Of a stretch of DNA of 64,000 nucleotides, positions 54,139-64,000 are shown one piece after another. The stretch comes from Nitrosomonadales bacterium. Its GTDB lineage: Bacteria > Pseudomonadota > Gammaproteobacteria > Burkholderiales > Gallionellaceae. Positions within the stretch are counted from its first letter, which is position 1. Each line of letters opens with the position of its first letter. The stretch spans positions 1 through 64,000 of the forward strand of contig JAHFQZ010000001.1 in assembly GCA_023259055.1 (NCBI GenBank), in the 5' to 3' direction. The notes under the pieces are model-generated. The model did no database searches. It worked only from the letters and a program-made list of their open reading frames with translations, and was not told the DNA's origin. Position numbers and translations under genes: made by a program.

Positions 54139-56205
54139 TCAGAAATCAGCCGTTAATCCGGCGAAGGCGTTGAACCCCGGATCACGGAAACCCCAGGGCA
54201 TATCGAAGCGCTGGTTGGTAAGGTTATTCAGATCGATGAACAATCCGACACGGGATGAGGTACTGTGCATCAACTCTTTCTGCAGGCGCACATTCAGCAT
54301 GCCATAGTTGCCAAATGGCAAGCGTCCGCTGCGCGAAGCGCTATCCCAGTACCTGCCCACCCGGTGGTAATAAGCGGAGACCGCCACATCACCGGCGATG
54401 CGCGTAGCCAAACCAAGGTTGGCGACATAATCCGGCGCGAACGGAATTGACGTTCCGCTCTGGTCGGCATTGGTCGGATTATCAATCAGGGTGTGCGTCG
54501 AGGTCAGATTTGCGAACCATTGCGTGTCGGTGGACATGGACTGCTTGATATCGAGCTCGAAGCCTGTCGCGGTGGCACTACCCGCATTCGCCGCCCTGGT
54601 TTGCGAAGGAGCGATACTAACCACATTATCTACAATGGCACTGGAAACCTTGTTGACAAAGCCTCGCATACCCAGCGTGAGTGTCTGGCTGGGGCGCCAA
54701 TCGATGCCGAAATCCTCACCCAATCCACTTTCAGGGCTTAGCGCGGGGTTGGGCAGTTGTCCGTTATCTGTAGGCAGTGAGATAGTGCCTCCGATTTGCT
54801 TAGCGGCCGGCGCCATGAAGCTGGTGCCTGCATTTGCGTAAACGGAAAGATCGGCCGAAAAATTGTAGCGAGCGCCCAAACTCCATAGATCCTTGCTCCA
54901 CGAAGCATTGGCTGTCGCCGGAACCATACCGCCGAGCAGAGCGTAGTCGTGATTGATCGTATTGTGCCGCACACCGGCGCGCAGCACCCAATCTCTCCAT
55001 TGAAATTTTTCCTGCACATAAACACCGCTCGACTTGGCGTTGACACTGTTCTGCAGGGTGGCGACCCCGCCAATACTGATGCTGTCAGTCTGGTAGTTCA
55101 CTGTCTGCCGGTCGATGCCCGTGGTCAGCAGGGCATTTTCTGCATGCTGGTAACTCAGTGTCAAATCGAGCGGCCGGATATTTTGCCGCGTCTCGTCATG
55201 ACTGGTCAGTGCAAGGCTGACAGGGAAATTGTCATTGCCGAATCGGCGGTCATAGGTGCGATCGCCTGCCTTGAACTGCAAGTGCAGGCTGTCGGTAAAT
55301 TGATTGCTGTAAGCAAGATTGAAAGTGTCATAAGCGTGTTTGAAATCGCGGTTGGGCCGCCCCATATCGCCTTTATGATCGGTCGCTTGCGCAAAAAACG
55401 ACAGGACGTGGTCATTGCGGCCAAACGCATAGCTCAACTTTCCATAACCTTTAAGCTTGTTGTAATTGGGTGCATCAACGGTCTGCAACCATGAATTCTG
55501 CGCACCATACTGCGTATAGCTGGATTTCTCGTCGCTCGCGCCGAAAAAATAACTCAAATCACCTTGCCTTCCCTGATGATAAGCGCGCCCGTTCAATGTG
55601 CCGTAAGAACCATAGCCCGCCTGAACCCGCGTCAGGGTCGTGTCGATGCGCTCCTTGAGGATAAGGTTGGTCGTGCCGGCGAGCGGGGCTTCATTGCCTG
55701 CAAAATCCATTGAAAGATAATTTGAGTAGAGAACCGAAGCCGGTCCCTTGTACGCTTCGATTCGCTCGATAGCCCAGGAATCGAGGCTCATCGGGTCGGC
55801 AAACGAATCGATCGGCACCCCGTCAAGCAGATAGCTGTTGTACTTCGGCCCCAACCCGGCATATGAACCCCAGTTCGCATCGTTACGCGAAAGCACGTTG
55901 ACGAACTGTCCCGACGTGTAGAGCATTAACTCGGAGATGTTGCGGTTGTAAGTGGTTTGTTGCTCGAACTCTTCGCTGCGCAGCACGGCGATGTTCTGCG
56001 TCGCAGAATTGCGCATCTGAGGCACTTTGGTGTCAGTGACCACCATGTTGGCCAATTCGTCCAGACTGGTTATGTCCACAAAACCACTGAACGGCATTGC
56101 TTTCAGATTGGATATGTCTTCCGCATGCACCCCCGAGGTCGCCAACATACTCACCAGACACAACACGAGCTTGCCACTTACTCTGGTTTTATTTCTTGTC
56201 GTCAT
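54139..56205 (-). CDS. TonB-dependent outer-membrane receptor
   Basis: A 688-residue receptor from the ATG at 56205, which has GGAGG 5 bases upstream; ATGs at 56208 and 56247 are alternatives. The signal peptide reads GKLVLCLVSMLATSGVHA. The plug domain (~45-170) has MVVTDTKVPQMRNSATQNIA, SYLLDGVPIDSFADPMSLDS and IERIEAYKGPASVLYSNYLS. A 22-strand-type barrel follows, ending with an aromatic residue (FNAFAGLTADF), as outer-membrane barrels do. The ligand is unknown. Coupling to YfiR and a sensor kinase, rather than to transporter genes, suggests a signalling or sensing role. It is the first gene of a five-gene run on the minus strand. Confidence 0.9.
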   Translation of the reverse strand: MTTRNKTRVSGKLVLCLVSMLATSGVHAEDISNLKAMPFSGFVDITSLDELANMVVTDTKVPQMRNSATQNIAVLRSEEFEQQTTYNRNISELMLYTSGQFVNVLSRNDANWGSYAGLGPKYNSYLLDGVPIDSFADPMSLDSWAIERIEAYKGPASVLYSNYLSMDFAGNEAPLAGTTNLILKERIDTTLTRVQAGYGSYGTLNGRAYHQGRQGDLSYFFGASDEKSSYTQYGAQNSWLQTVDAPNYNKLKGYGKLSYAFGRNDHVLSFFAQATDHKGDMGRPNRDFKHAYDTFNLAYSNQFTDSLHLQFKAGDRTYDRRFGNDNFPVSLALTSHDETRQNIRPLDLTLSYQHAENALLTTGIDRQTVNYQTDSISIGGVATLQNSVNAKSSGVYVQEKFQWRDWVLRAGVRHNTINHDYALLGGMVPATANASWSKDLWSLGARYNFSADLSVYANAGTSFMAPAAKQIGGTISLPTDNGQLPNPALSPESGLGEDFGIDWRPSQTLTLGMRGFVNKVSSAIVDNVVSIAPSQTRAANAGSATATGFELDIKQSMSTDTQWFANLTSTHTLIDNPTNADQSGTSIPFAPDYVANLGLATRIAGDVAVSAYYHRVGRYWDSASRSGRLPFGNYGMLNVRLQKELMHSTSSRVGLFIDLNNLTNQRFDMPWGFRDPGFNAFAGLTADF

Positions 56206-56338
56206 CATGGCCTCCGTGGGTTTTGAACAAGCATCAAGAATATTCACCGTTCGATTCGCCTACTCAAATAGAGTCAGACCTAGTCAGGCACGCCTCACTA
56301 TTGTCTTCGGGCATATAATTTCGAATCAATATGCACTT

Positions 56339-59300
56339 TCAGTACTTCTCAAGAAAACTCTTTACGCCCGCCAGCTCGTGCTCGAACCTGGGCAACAGCG
56401 CCATCAACGCTTTCATGTCGCCCGCCTTGCCCGCCTGTTCCATTTCGCCGCACAGCTCGCCCAGCGCAAGCGCACCCACTGAGCGTGCCGATGATTTGAG
56501 CTTGTGCGCCAACGCACCGGCAGCCGCTGCCTGACCTGCCGCGCAGGCAGTGCGCAGCTCCGCCGCGATCTTTTCCGCGCTGAGGCGGAAGTCGTTCAGG
56601 AAGTCGCGAATCATTGCATCATCGTCGCCCACCAGTTTCTTGAGTACTTTCACGTCAACCAATATAGCCATTCCCTCTTGCAAGGGGAGGGGCTGAAGTC
56701 CTGATGAACTGCCCGGGGTCGATGTGGTTCCTGTTGGCGGCGAAGCCGGCATCCATTTTTCCAGCATCGCTTTCAGGTTGACCAGTTGCACCGGCTTGCT
56801 CAGGTAATCGTCCATGCCCACGGCAAGGCAATGCTCGACTTCTCCCTTGAGCGCGTTGGCGGTAAAAGCGATGATCGGTATTCGGGTCTTGCCTGCTTCG
56901 GCAGCACGGATAGCGGCGGTCAGCTCGTAGCCGTCCATCTCCGGCATATGCAGGTCGGCAAACAGGATGGCGTAATCGCCGCTCTGCCAGCACTCCAGCG
57001 CCTCGCGTCCGTTGCTGGCGATGTCGGCTGTTTTTCCCAGCAGCGTGAGTTGTTGCAGGATGACCTTCTGGTTGATCTCGTTGTCTTCGGCGACCAGGAT
57101 CAGGCTGCCTTGCCGACGCGCCTCCTCACGCGACAGCGGCACGGGTGCTGCTTTGGCATCGCCGGGCAAGGCTTCCCGGCAAGGCTCTTTAGCTCGTCCA
57201 GCGGCAATCGCCACCGCTTCCAGCAAAGCACTGCGGGCAAGTATATTGCCATCCACCGATGCCACGCCGGTGTCCTCCAAACGCGGCTTCCGGCGCTGCC
57301 CACGCCCTATGAAAACGAAGTTGATTTCCTGATCCTGGCGGGCGCGTGTTGCTGAGCGCAGGCTATCCAATAGCGCTTTGGCCAGCAGCGGGTTCATGTT
57401 GTCGATAACCACCACACACATTCCGGGCGGGCGGGCGGCTATCCATTCCTGGGCAGACGCCAAATCCGTCACCCGCTCGATCAGCGCACCGCCATGCTCA
57501 AGATAGGCGGCGATATCCTCGGCCAGACTCTCTGAATCACCTGCTACGAGACAGGGCAGCCCTGCAACCTGAGATGGCGCCTCGTTGGCATCGTGCTTTT
57601 CCGACGGCAGCGCAAAGGACAGGCGCACGTTGAACATCGAGCCTTTGCCCGGTTCGCTTTGCACCATAATCTCGCCGCCCATGATATTTGCCAACTGGCG
57701 CGAAATGGCCAGCCCAAGCCCGGTGCCGCCATAAGTCCGGGTGGTGGATGCGTCAGCCTGAGTAAAGGGAGTGAACAGCCGCACCTGGGTTGCTTCATCC
57801 ATACCTATACCGTTGTCGGTCACGCGAAATTCCAGCGTTACCTGTTCAGGCGTGCTTTCGGCCAGCATGGCGCGCAGCGACACCTTGCCCGGCCGCGGTT
57901 GTCCGCTGGAAAACTTGATGGCGTTATTGGTCAGGTTAACCAGTATCTGGCGCAACCGTCCCGGATCGCCGATGACTGCTGCCGGAATGGCCGTATCGAT
58001 GAACTGCGTCAATTCCACACTTTTTTTCAAGGCCATGCGATCAAGTGTTTCGCAAGTCCCCTCCACCGTGCCGGCTATACTCATCGGCACGATGTCAAGC
58101 TGGAGCTTGCCTGCCTCAATTTTGGAAAAATCGAGAATATCGTTGATGATGGAAAGCAGGGAAAACGCCGAGTCGTGGATGATATTGACCATCTCCATCT
58201 GCGGCGGCTTGAGGCTGCTCTGCTGCAGCACGTCAACCATGCCGATCACGCCGTTCATCGGGGTGCGGATCTCGTGACTCATGGCGGCGAGGAAGGACGA
58301 CTTGGCCTTGTTGGCCTGTTCGGCATCAAGCCGGGCATGCTCCAGATCGACGGTGCGCGCCACCACTTTGTTTTCAAGTTCTGCGTTAAGTTGACGCACC
58401 GCCGCCTCTGCCAATTTGCGCTCGGTGATGTCCTTGATCACGCCGTCGTAGGACAGAAGTTTCCCGGAGGCGTCCCTGAACAGGATGGTCGTGTCGCTTA
58501 TCCAGCGAATCTCCCCGTTTTTCCGGATGATGCGATGTTCAATAGGTGGAATGTCTTTCCCCGCCAGAACCTGCTGCACATGCTTCAGTACCAGTTCGCG
58601 ATCCTCCGGCACGACCATCTGAATCCAGAGCTGGGGATTGGCGGCAAGCTCTTCCGTCGTGTACCCTGTCACCGTCAAACAGGCCGGGCTTTGTGTGGTC
58701 CCCACAGGGCGGCCGTTTTCGATGCGCACCGTATACTGATAATCCGTGAGCCCCTCTGTGATGCGTCTGTAGCGTGCTTCGTTTTCCCGCAACTCCGCCT
58801 CCATCCGTTTGCGCTCGGTGATGTCAAGGCAGTAGCCAATATAGCCAATAAACTCGCCATTTTTGTTATAGCGCGGACAGCCATCGTCCTGAATCCAGCG
58901 ATATTCGCCGTCGTGGCGACGCAGGCGGTATGCCATGCTGAATGGTTCGCGCCGATCAAAAGCGCCAACATAGGTCGCCAGGCATTGCGCAAAATCGTCC
59001 GGGTAAACACTTTCGGCCCAGCCGTTACCCAGCTCCTGTTCGAGCGTGCGCCCGGTGAATTTCAGCCAGGGTTGATTGAAGTAATCGCACAGCTTGTCTG
59101 TGCCGGAAGTCCAGATCAAGGCTTGGCCGGAGTCGGCCAAAGTGCGGTATTGCAGTTCGCGTTCAGACAATTGCAATTCTGCCTTCTTGCGCCCGGCCTC
59201 GTGGGCGAAGTTTTCCAGCGCAAAACCGATATCGGTCGCCATTTCTTCCAGCAAGTTCAGCTGGTCGGTATCGAAAAAACCCTTCTCATCCACATAGATG

Positions 59301-61315
59301 GTCAGCGCTCCGATCACCTTGTTACTGAAGCGTAGCGGCAGCCCCGCAGCGCCACAGAAACCGCGCTTCAACGCTGCCTCGCGCCAGGGCAAAGTCCGTT
59401 CGTCGGCGGCGTAGTCATTCACGTAGCTGACGCGGTTTTCGCGGATCGCGGCACCGGTCGGCCCGCGGCCTTCCGGCACATCATCGGTCCTGATGACAAT
59501 GTCCGTCAGGTAATCTTGCTCGGCGCCATAGTGGCAGACAGGCTTGACCATGCGCGTTGTTTCATCCACCAGCCCCACCCAGGCCATGGTGAACATGCCG
59601 TGAGTAACCGCGCTTTCGCAAATATTGCGAAATAGCTCTTCTCGGCTTGAGGTGCGCACAATGGCCTGGTTAGTCTGGCTGAGGGTGGCATAGAGCTGGG
59701 TCAGCTTCTGAATCCGCGCTTCCGCCTTCCTACTTTCCAGTGACTGTGCGATTTGAGTGGAGATAGATTGAATCAGGTCTTGTTCCTCGTCGAGGAATGG
59801 AGATTTCTGATCCTCGGTTATCTCACCAAAATAGAACACCTCAATGAAGCCGGAAACCACCCCGAGCACGGCAATGTCTGCCGCCAGTTTCCATTCAGTT
59901 TCCCGGAAATTAGCGGTCTCAAATGTCTGTTCACCCAAGCGGATACGCGCACAGGTATGTGACGGGTCGAGCCAGCCAGCAGGAATGCGTTGGGTACAGG
60001 CATTCAGGGCCTGTTCCAGGCTCAATTCCTTATTCAGCAACAGCTTGGTGATGTCATACAGGCATCCGATTTCCTTGGCCCGCTCGCCCAGATCACGAGC
60101 GTTAAGCGCCAATGTTGCCTCTATTTGCTTGCGTTCGGTGATGTCGCGGATGATGCCGGTGGCGTGCCATTCGCCGTGGATGTACATCGGCGAGATCGAA
60201 AGCTCAATCGGGAATTCAACCCTGTTCTTGTGCCAAGCGGTCAGCTCCAGCGTCTTGCCTACCACGTAGCCTGTCCCGGTACTGGCAAACTGCCGCAAAC
60301 CCTCCAACGCTTTTTCTCTGTAGCGCTCGGGAACAATCAAATGGTGCAGTTCCTGACCGGCAGCTTCTCCGGCGGTGTAACCGAACAGTTCTTCCGCCTT
60401 GTGGTTCCACAGGTAGATAGTGCCGTCAGGCTTAATGCAGATGATCGCGTCATTGGCTGTTTCCATGATTGCTCGGTTGCGACCTGCGGTTTCCTTGAGC
60501 GCTTCTTCCAGCCGCTTGCGCTCGGTCAGATCCTCAAACGTGATGATGTTTTTGCTTCCTATGGAGGCGAGAGAAACCCTGACATACCGGCTCAATCCTT
60601 TTTTGCAGGTAGCCGTGACTTCCATCGGTTCGATGTCGCCGTGGCTCAGGATGGCCTTTTCAACTTTCCCTATCCATTCGGCCTTGATTTTTTTCCGGTA
60701 TTGCTCGTCTGGACAGGCCAGCAGCCACCAGTGGCGCACATCGGGAACGTCTTCCATGGTGTAACCAAACAGCTCGGTGAACTTCTGGTTCATCATCACG
60801 ATCTTCTCGTCCGCATCCACGCCGACATCCACCAGCATAGCGATGGGGGAATGTTCGACGAGCGCTCTGAGTTCTGCCTCACTTTGCAGCAGTGTTTGCT
60901 CTGCCGTCTTGCGGGCGCGGATACCCTGTTCTTCGGAAAGGGCGCGCTGCACCGCAGGGCCGAGTCGCGCCAGCCGATCCTTGAGGACGTAATCCCTCGC
61001 CCCCAGCTTGAGCATCTCGATGGCCTTCTCGTCCCCCATGGCGCCGGTCACCATCACCACCGGTATGGTTGGATACTGCTGCCGGACAATTTTTACTGCG
61101 GAGCCGCCATCGAAAGCGGGCAGGTTGTAATCGGCGAGAACGATGTCCGGCTTGAACTCCTCCAGCGCCCGGATAAATGCCTCGCGGGTTTCAACACGTT
61201 TGGCGATAAAGGACAAACCCGCCTCGCGCAGCGCACTCTCCGCCAGCTCGGCGTCGGTGGGAACATCCTCCAGCAGCAGGATGCGCAGCTCCGTTTGTCC
61301 GGGCGGTTTATCCAT
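56339..61315 (-). CDS. Giant hybrid histidine kinase: REC-PAS-PAS-GAF-GAF-PAS-PAS-HisKA-HATPase-pseudoREC-REC-Hpt
   Basis: About 1658 residues from the ATG at 61315, 2 bases after the upstream regulator's stop; an earlier frame start at 61447 would overlap that gene. The N-terminal receiver has Asp62 ([12 protein letters not shown]). Next come PAS (~155-275), PAS (~280-400), a weak GAF (~405-530), a clear GAF (~540-695), and PAS domains at ~715-830 and ~835-965. HisKA has His1014. The ATPase has [12 protein letters not shown] and [15 protein letters not shown] degenerate receiver, a true receiver with Asp1454 ([12 protein letters not shown]) and Hpt with His1604 complete it. It appears to be co-transcribed with the regulator and kinase upstream. 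Confidence 0.9.
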   Translation of the reverse strand: MDKPPGQTELRILLLEDVPTDAELAESALREAGLSFIAKRVETREAFIRALEEFKPDIVLADYNLPAFDGGSAVKIVRQQYPTIPVVMVTGAMGDEKAIEMLKLGARDYVLKDRLARLGPAVQRALSEEQGIRARKTAEQTLLQSEAELRALVEHSPIAMLVDVGVDADEKIVMMNQKFTELFGYTMEDVPDVRHWWLLACPDEQYRKKIKAEWIGKVEKAILSHGDIEPMEVTATCKKGLSRYVRVSLASIGSKNIITFEDLTERKRLEEALKETAGRNRAIMETANDAIICIKPDGTIYLWNHKAEELFGYTAGEAAGQELHHLIVPERYREKALEGLRQFASTGTGYVVGKTLELTAWHKNRVEFPIELSISPMYIHGEWHATGIIRDITERKQIEATLALNARDLGERAKEIGCLYDITKLLLNKELSLEQALNACTQRIPAGWLDPSHTCARIRLGEQTFETANFRETEWKLAADIAVLGVVSGFIEVFYFGEITEDQKSPFLDEEQDLIQSISTQIAQSLESRKAEARIQKLTQLYATLSQTNQAIVRTSSREELFRNICESAVTHGMFTMAWVGLVDETTRMVKPVCHYGAEQDYLTDIVIRTDDVPEGRGPTGAAIRENRVSYVNDYAADERTLPWREAALKRGFCGAAGLPLRFSNKVIGALTIYVDEKGFFDTDQLNLLEEMATDIGFALENFAHEAGRKKAELQLSERELQYRTLADSGQALIWTSGTDKLCDYFNQPWLKFTGRTLEQELGNGWAESVYPDDFAQCLATYVGAFDRREPFSMAYRLRRHDGEYRWIQDDGCPRYNKNGEFIGYIGYCLDITERKRMEAELRENEARYRRITEGLTDYQYTVRIENGRPVGTTQSPACLTVTGYTTEELAANPQLWIQMVVPEDRELVLKHVQQVLAGKDIPPIEHRIIRKNGEIRWISDTTILFRDASGKLLSYDGVIKDITERKLAEAAVRQLNAELENKVVARTVDLEHARLDAEQANKAKSSFLAAMSHEIRTPMNGVIGMVDVLQQSSLKPPQMEMVNIIHDSAFSLLSIINDILDFSKIEAGKLQLDIVPMSIAGTVEGTCETLDRMALKKSVELTQFIDTAIPAAVIGDPGRLRQILVNLTNNAIKFSSGQPRPGKVSLRAMLAESTPEQVTLEFRVTDNGIGMDEATQVRLFTPFTQADASTTRTYGGTGLGLAISRQLANIMGGEIMVQSEPGKGSMFNVRLSFALPSEKHDANEAPSQVAGLPCLVAGDSESLAEDIAAYLEHGGALIERVTDLASAQEWIAARPPGMCVVVIDNMNPLLAKALLDSLRSATRARQDQEINFVFIGRGQRRKPRLEDTGVASVDGNILARSALLEAVAIAAGRAKEPCREALPGDAKAAPVPLSREEARRQGSLILVAEDNEINQKVILQQLTLLGKTADIASNGREALECWQSGDYAILFADLHMPEMDGYELTAAIRAAEAGKTRIPIIAFTANALKGEVEHCLAVGMDDYLSKPVQLVNLKAMLEKWMPASPPTGTTSTPGSSSGLQPLPLQEGMAILVDVKVLKKLVGDDDAMIRDFLNDFRLSAEKIAAELRTACAAGQAAAAGALAHKLKSSARSVGALALGELCGEMEQAGKAGDMKALMALLPRFEHELAGVKSFLEKY
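56673..56691. repeat. Short palindrome in the REC-Hpt linker of the giant kinase
   Basis: CCCTCTTGCAAGGGGAGGG is a near-palindrome centred on TTGCAA and resembles the TCCCCC-TGCAA-GGGGGA unit at 37263-37279. It lies in frame in the linker between the last receiver and Hpt, around residue 1542-1548. It may be a reduced version of the elements found in three sister kinases. Confidence 0.5.
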
Positions 61316-61317
61316 GG

Positions 61318-61776
61318 CTATTTGACCGGATGGACGGGAGGCTGATTGATTATCAGCCAGTAAAGCCCCAGCTCCGAAACCACCCTGGCGAATTCTTCGA
61401 ATTCGACCGGCTTGCCGATGTAACTGTTGACGCCGAGTAAGTAGCATTCGGACACATCCCGGTCTTCCTTCGAGGAGGTCAGCACCACCACCGGAATCTG
61501 CCTTGTCCTTTCATCCGCCTTGACGCGGCGCAACACTTCCAGCCCATCTACCTTCGGCAGACGCAGGTCGAGCAGCACTACTCTCGGGACATTTTCCACG
61601 GTGCGGCCGGCATAGGCGCCGGTGGCAAACAGAAAATCCAGCGCCTCGGCGCCATCCTTTACCCACACCAGCTTGTTGGCAAGGTTGTGTTCCTTCAGCG
61701 CCACCATCGTCAACTCGGCATCGGTGGGGTTGTCTTCCACCAGCAGTATTTCCACGACATCCTTCAAAATGCTCAT
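61318..61776 (-). CDS. Single-domain response regulator (Rcp1/CheY-like)
   Basis: A 152-residue stand-alone receiver. Acidic residues are in [18 protein letters not shown], the phosphoacceptor aspartate in [20 protein letters not shown], Thr/Ser in [13 protein letters not shown], and the lysine in [12 protein letters not shown]. The NPTDAEL start and extended loop are typical of Rcp1-type regulators that pair with phytochrome-like kinases. Its ATG overlaps the upstream kinase stop by 4 bases, and the giant hybrid kinase starts 2 bases after its stop. It likely shuttles phosphate between these two. Confidence 0.92.
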   Translation of the reverse strand: MSILKDVVEILLVEDNPTDAELTMVALKEHNLANKLVWVKDGAEALDFLFATGAYAGRTVENVPRVVLLDLRLPKVDGLEVLRRVKADERTRQIPVVVLTSSKEDRDVSECYLLGVNSYIGKPVEFEEFARVVSELGLYWLIINQPPVHPVK

Positions 61777-64000
61777 GACTGCTCCTCCGATAAAATAGGC
61801 AGTGCGAAATAAAACGTCGCACCTTCGTTGACTCTCCCTTCAGCCCACACCCGCCCGCCATGCCGGGTGATGATGCGCTTGACGATGGCCAGGCCAATGC
61901 CCGTTCCCTCGAATTCCTCGATTCCGTGCAGGCGCTGGAACACGCCGAACAGTTTATCCACGTATTGCATGTCGAAGCCGACGCCGTTGTCTTTCACGTA
62001 GAACGTGCATTCGTTGCCTGCCCCATTTGCCACCAGCCCTAGCGAGCCGCCGACTTCAATGGCGGCAGCCGCCTTGGGACTCGTGAATTTGGCGGCATTG
62101 CCCAGCAGGTTGACCCACACCTGGCGCAGCATTGCGGTATCGCCCTGCATCTTCGGCAATGGCTTGATCTCCAGGCGCACCTCCCGCCCCGCCATTGAAG
62201 GTTCGATATCCTGCCATACCTCGTGCGCCAGTGCCTCCATATCGGTTTCCGATTTCTTGATTTCCAGCCGCCCGGCGCGTGAAAACGCGAGGATGTCGTC
62301 GATCAACTGCCCCATTTTTTGGGTGTTGTCACGCACCACGTTCAGCAACCGTTTGCCCTCGTCGTCAAGCTTGCCTTCATACTGTTGCAGCACGAGGCGT
62401 GAAAAGCCGTCTATTGCGCGCAACGGAGTGCGCAGGTCGTGCGATACCGAATAGGCGAAGCTTTCCAGTTCGGCGGTACGCTCGGCAACGCGCTGCTCCA
62501 GATCGCTATTCATCTGGCGGATTTTTTCTTCCGCCTGCTTGCGCTCTGTGATGTCATCTATCATGCAAAGATGGCGCGGTGAACTGTTTTGCTCTCCCCT
62601 GAGCGGAGCAATCGTCATATTGATCCAGACAAATGAACCGTCCGGACGTCTGTATCTTTTATCCATATTGAAGCCGGTAATCTTTCCTGCATTCAACAAA
62701 GCCATGTTATCCAAATCTTTCTGCACATCGTCGGGATGGGTGATACTCATCCAAACAATGGTTGTCATTTCTTCGATTGTTCTGCCAGCAATCTCGGCAA
62801 ATCTGGGATTGACCTCGTATATCTGCCCTGTAAACGAGTCAATTAACGCGATGCCCAACGGGGCCTGATTAAAAATGGTGCCAAACCGGGCTTGGCTTAT
62901 CCTGGTAGATTCTTCTGCCTTTTTGCGCTCGGTGATGTCGCGCGCGGCGGCAAACACGCCCAACACCTCGCCCGCCTCATTTCGATAAACGCTGGCGTTG
63001 TACAGCACGTCGATCTGATGCCCTGCCCGGTGGCGGATAGTGAGCGGATAATCGCGCACAAAGCCTTGGCTAAAAACTTGCTGGTATCCAGTGTGCGCCT
63101 TTTTCGGTTCGGTGAAATAGGCGGCGAAATCGGTGCCGATGAGTTCGCTGCGAGAGAAGCCGGTGGCCTCCTCGGTGGCCTTGTTGACGTCGGTGATCTT
63201 GCCATTCGCGCTGATTGTGACCAGCGGGTCGAGGCTCGCCTCGATCAGGCTTCTGGTATAGAGCGATGCCGCCTGCAACCGTTCTTCATTCTGCTCCAGC
63301 GCATCCAGCATCTGGTTCAGGCTATCAGCCAGCTTGGTGATTTCATCCTCACCGGACGGGATGTTCGCGCGCGTGGCAAAATTTCCGGCATGCACTTCCT
63401 CCGCCACCCGTACCAATAATCCGATGCGATATCCCAGCCGGTTTGCGATCAGAATGGCGGCAAGCAGGGACAGGGCTGTGGCCAACAGCACGAAGAGCAT
63501 GTTGCTCAATATCATTTCATGCAAATTGCCGGCGATTCCCTCCCTTCCCAACCCGACCCTCGCCCAGCCGACATGCCGTTTATCTATCTCGATAGGCACA
63601 GCGACATCTACGATGGAATCGTTATCCAGCATAACCCGCTTGCCGGGTGGCGCTTTGATGAGGGCCAGGCTTTGCTCGTCAGTTACGAATTGCCCCACTT
63701 TCGTCTCGTCGCTGTGCGCGAGCACCCGGCCATTGGGAGAGATAACCATCGCATAACGCAATTCGGGATAGCTCCGGAAGGAATGCACAACTTCCTGCAA
63801 ACCCACAACGTCATTTGCCAGCACCCAGGTAAGCGAGCTGACCGCAAGCGATTGCGCCAAGCCCGCCGTTGCATCGCTGCTGTCGCGATAACGGTAGGAA
63901 CTCTCGGTTTTCACCATGTAGGCAATAAAAGCGGAAATCAGAAAAAAGAAGCCAACCACAAAGGCCAGGATGATCTGCCGCTTGAATGACCCTCGTGCTG
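61773..64000 (-). CDS. Membrane sensor histidine kinase, 5' end beyond the window (partial)
   Basis: The frame is open to the window edge, reading [20 protein letters not shown] before any start, so the true N-terminus lies outside; a GTG at 63959 is probably internal to the first membrane helix. Visible parts, counted from that GTG, are a periplasmic segment to ~155, TM2 near 155-172, HAMP at ~175-225, PAS (~232-355) and PAS (~358-480). HisKA ([19 protein letters not shown]) is of the phytochrome-like type, followed by an ATPase with [20 protein letters not shown] and [18 protein letters not shown]. It has no receiver; the Rcp1-like regulator overlapping its stop is the evident partner. Confidence 0.9.
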   Translation of the reverse strand, partial: ARGSFKRQIILAFVVGFFFLISAFIAYMVKTESSYRYRDSSDATAGLAQSLAVSSLTWVLANDVVGLQEVVHSFRSYPELRYAMVISPNGRVLAHSDETKVGQFVTDEQSLALIKAPPGKRVMLDNDSIVDVAVPIEIDKRHVGWARVGLGREGIAGNLHEMILSNMLFVLLATALSLLAAILIANRLGYRIGLLVRVAEEVHAGNFATRANIPSGEDEITKLADSLNQMLDALEQNEERLQAASLYTRSLIEASLDPLVTISANGKITDVNKATEEATGFSRSELIGTDFAAYFTEPKKAHTGYQQVFSQGFVRDYPLTIRHRAGHQIDVLYNASVYRNEAGEVLGVFAAARDITERKKAEESTRISQARFGTIFNQAPLGIALIDSFTGQIYEVNPRFAEIAGRTIEEMTTIVWMSITHPDDVQKDLDNMALLNAGKITGFNMDKRYRRPDGSFVWINMTIAPLRGEQNSSPRHLCMIDDITERKQAEEKIRQMNSDLEQRVAERTAELESFAYSVSHDLRTPLRAIDGFSRLVLQQYEGKLDDEGKRLLNVVRDNTQKMGQLIDDILAFSRAGRLEIKKSETDMEALAHEVWQDIEPSMAGREVRLEIKPLPKMQGDTAMLRQVWVNLLGNAAKFTSPKAAAAIEVGGSLGLVANGAGNECTFYVKDNGVGFDMQYVDKLFGVFQRLHGIEEFEGTGIGLAIVKRIITRHGGRVWAEGRVNEGATFYFALPILSEEQS

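Noticed and set aside
57593-59335. A 580-codon open frame on the plus strand
   Set aside because: It lies wholly antisense to the giant hybrid kinase, whose domains are unmistakable in that frame. The antisense product is rich in His/Arg/Gly with no recognisable fold; long antisense frames are common in GC-rich coding DNA.
59990-61345. A 451-codon open frame on the plus strand
   Set aside because: It is antisense to PAS and receiver regions of the same kinase, with no ribosome site and no family resemblance.

Overview
The window looks like a chromosomal segment of a Gram-negative betaproteobacterium, probably a freshwater Nitrosomonadales/Gallionellaceae-type organism. This rests on outer-membrane machinery (TonB receptor, RND pump, lipoproteins), moderate-to-high GC codon use and the style of the hybrid kinases. 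The taxon is inference; no rRNA or housekeeping marker is present. I see no tRNA, rRNA, CRISPR array or transposase.

Layout. (1) 1-2.4 kb: three small accessory genes of visibly lower GC (quinone-reductase-like enzyme, FMN split-barrel protein, small membrane protein) and a truncated DUF2157 remnant. (2) 2.4-6.6 kb: RND efflux adaptor and pump. (3) 6.6-9.9 kb, minus strand: class III cyclase with FHA domain and an orphan family 5 solute-binding lipoprotein. (4) 10.2-23.8 kb, plus strand: a chemosensory operon CheW / CheR-TPR / CheW / MCP / CheA-REC / CheB, with the parts list of the Pseudomonas Wsp system, followed by a REC-headed hybrid kinase and a REC-EAL phosphodiesterase instead of a WspR-type GGDEF protein. 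(5) 24.1-37.6 kb, plus strand: two kinase-less multi-PAS membrane sensors (one with a CxxCH haem-c DUF3365 domain), KaiC, KaiB and a hybrid kinase in a tightly overlapping array, then a BarA-like hybrid kinase whose C-terminal half is nearly a copy of its neighbour's. (6) 37.9-42.1 kb, plus strand: ygfZ, CHASE2 adenylate cyclase, SH3 protein, M48 protease. (7) 42.2-64 kb, minus strand: Sel1 lipoprotein, REC-EAL, and the run TonB receptor / YfiR / CHASE8-HAMP hybrid kinase / REC-REC-PAS hybrid kinase / degenerate EAL. Upstream of that run lie a giant hybrid kinase, an Rcp1-like response regulator and a histidine kinase running off the window end.

How it fits together. This is a signalling island: eight histidine kinases including CheA, three EAL proteins, two class III cyclases and no GGDEF protein. 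Five hybrid kinases share one C-terminal cassette (HisKA, HATPase, a degenerate receiver, a true receiver, Hpt) behind different sensor modules. The KaiBC unit lacks KaiA and has a Ser-Ser pair and a long helical tail in KaiC, which suggests a two-component KaiBC timer coupled to PAS/haem sensing and phosphorelay. The REC-Hpt linkers of several hybrid kinases carry in-frame, intergenic-type palindromic repeats (REP/MITE-like). Related elements lie between genes, and a different one sits inside ygfZ.
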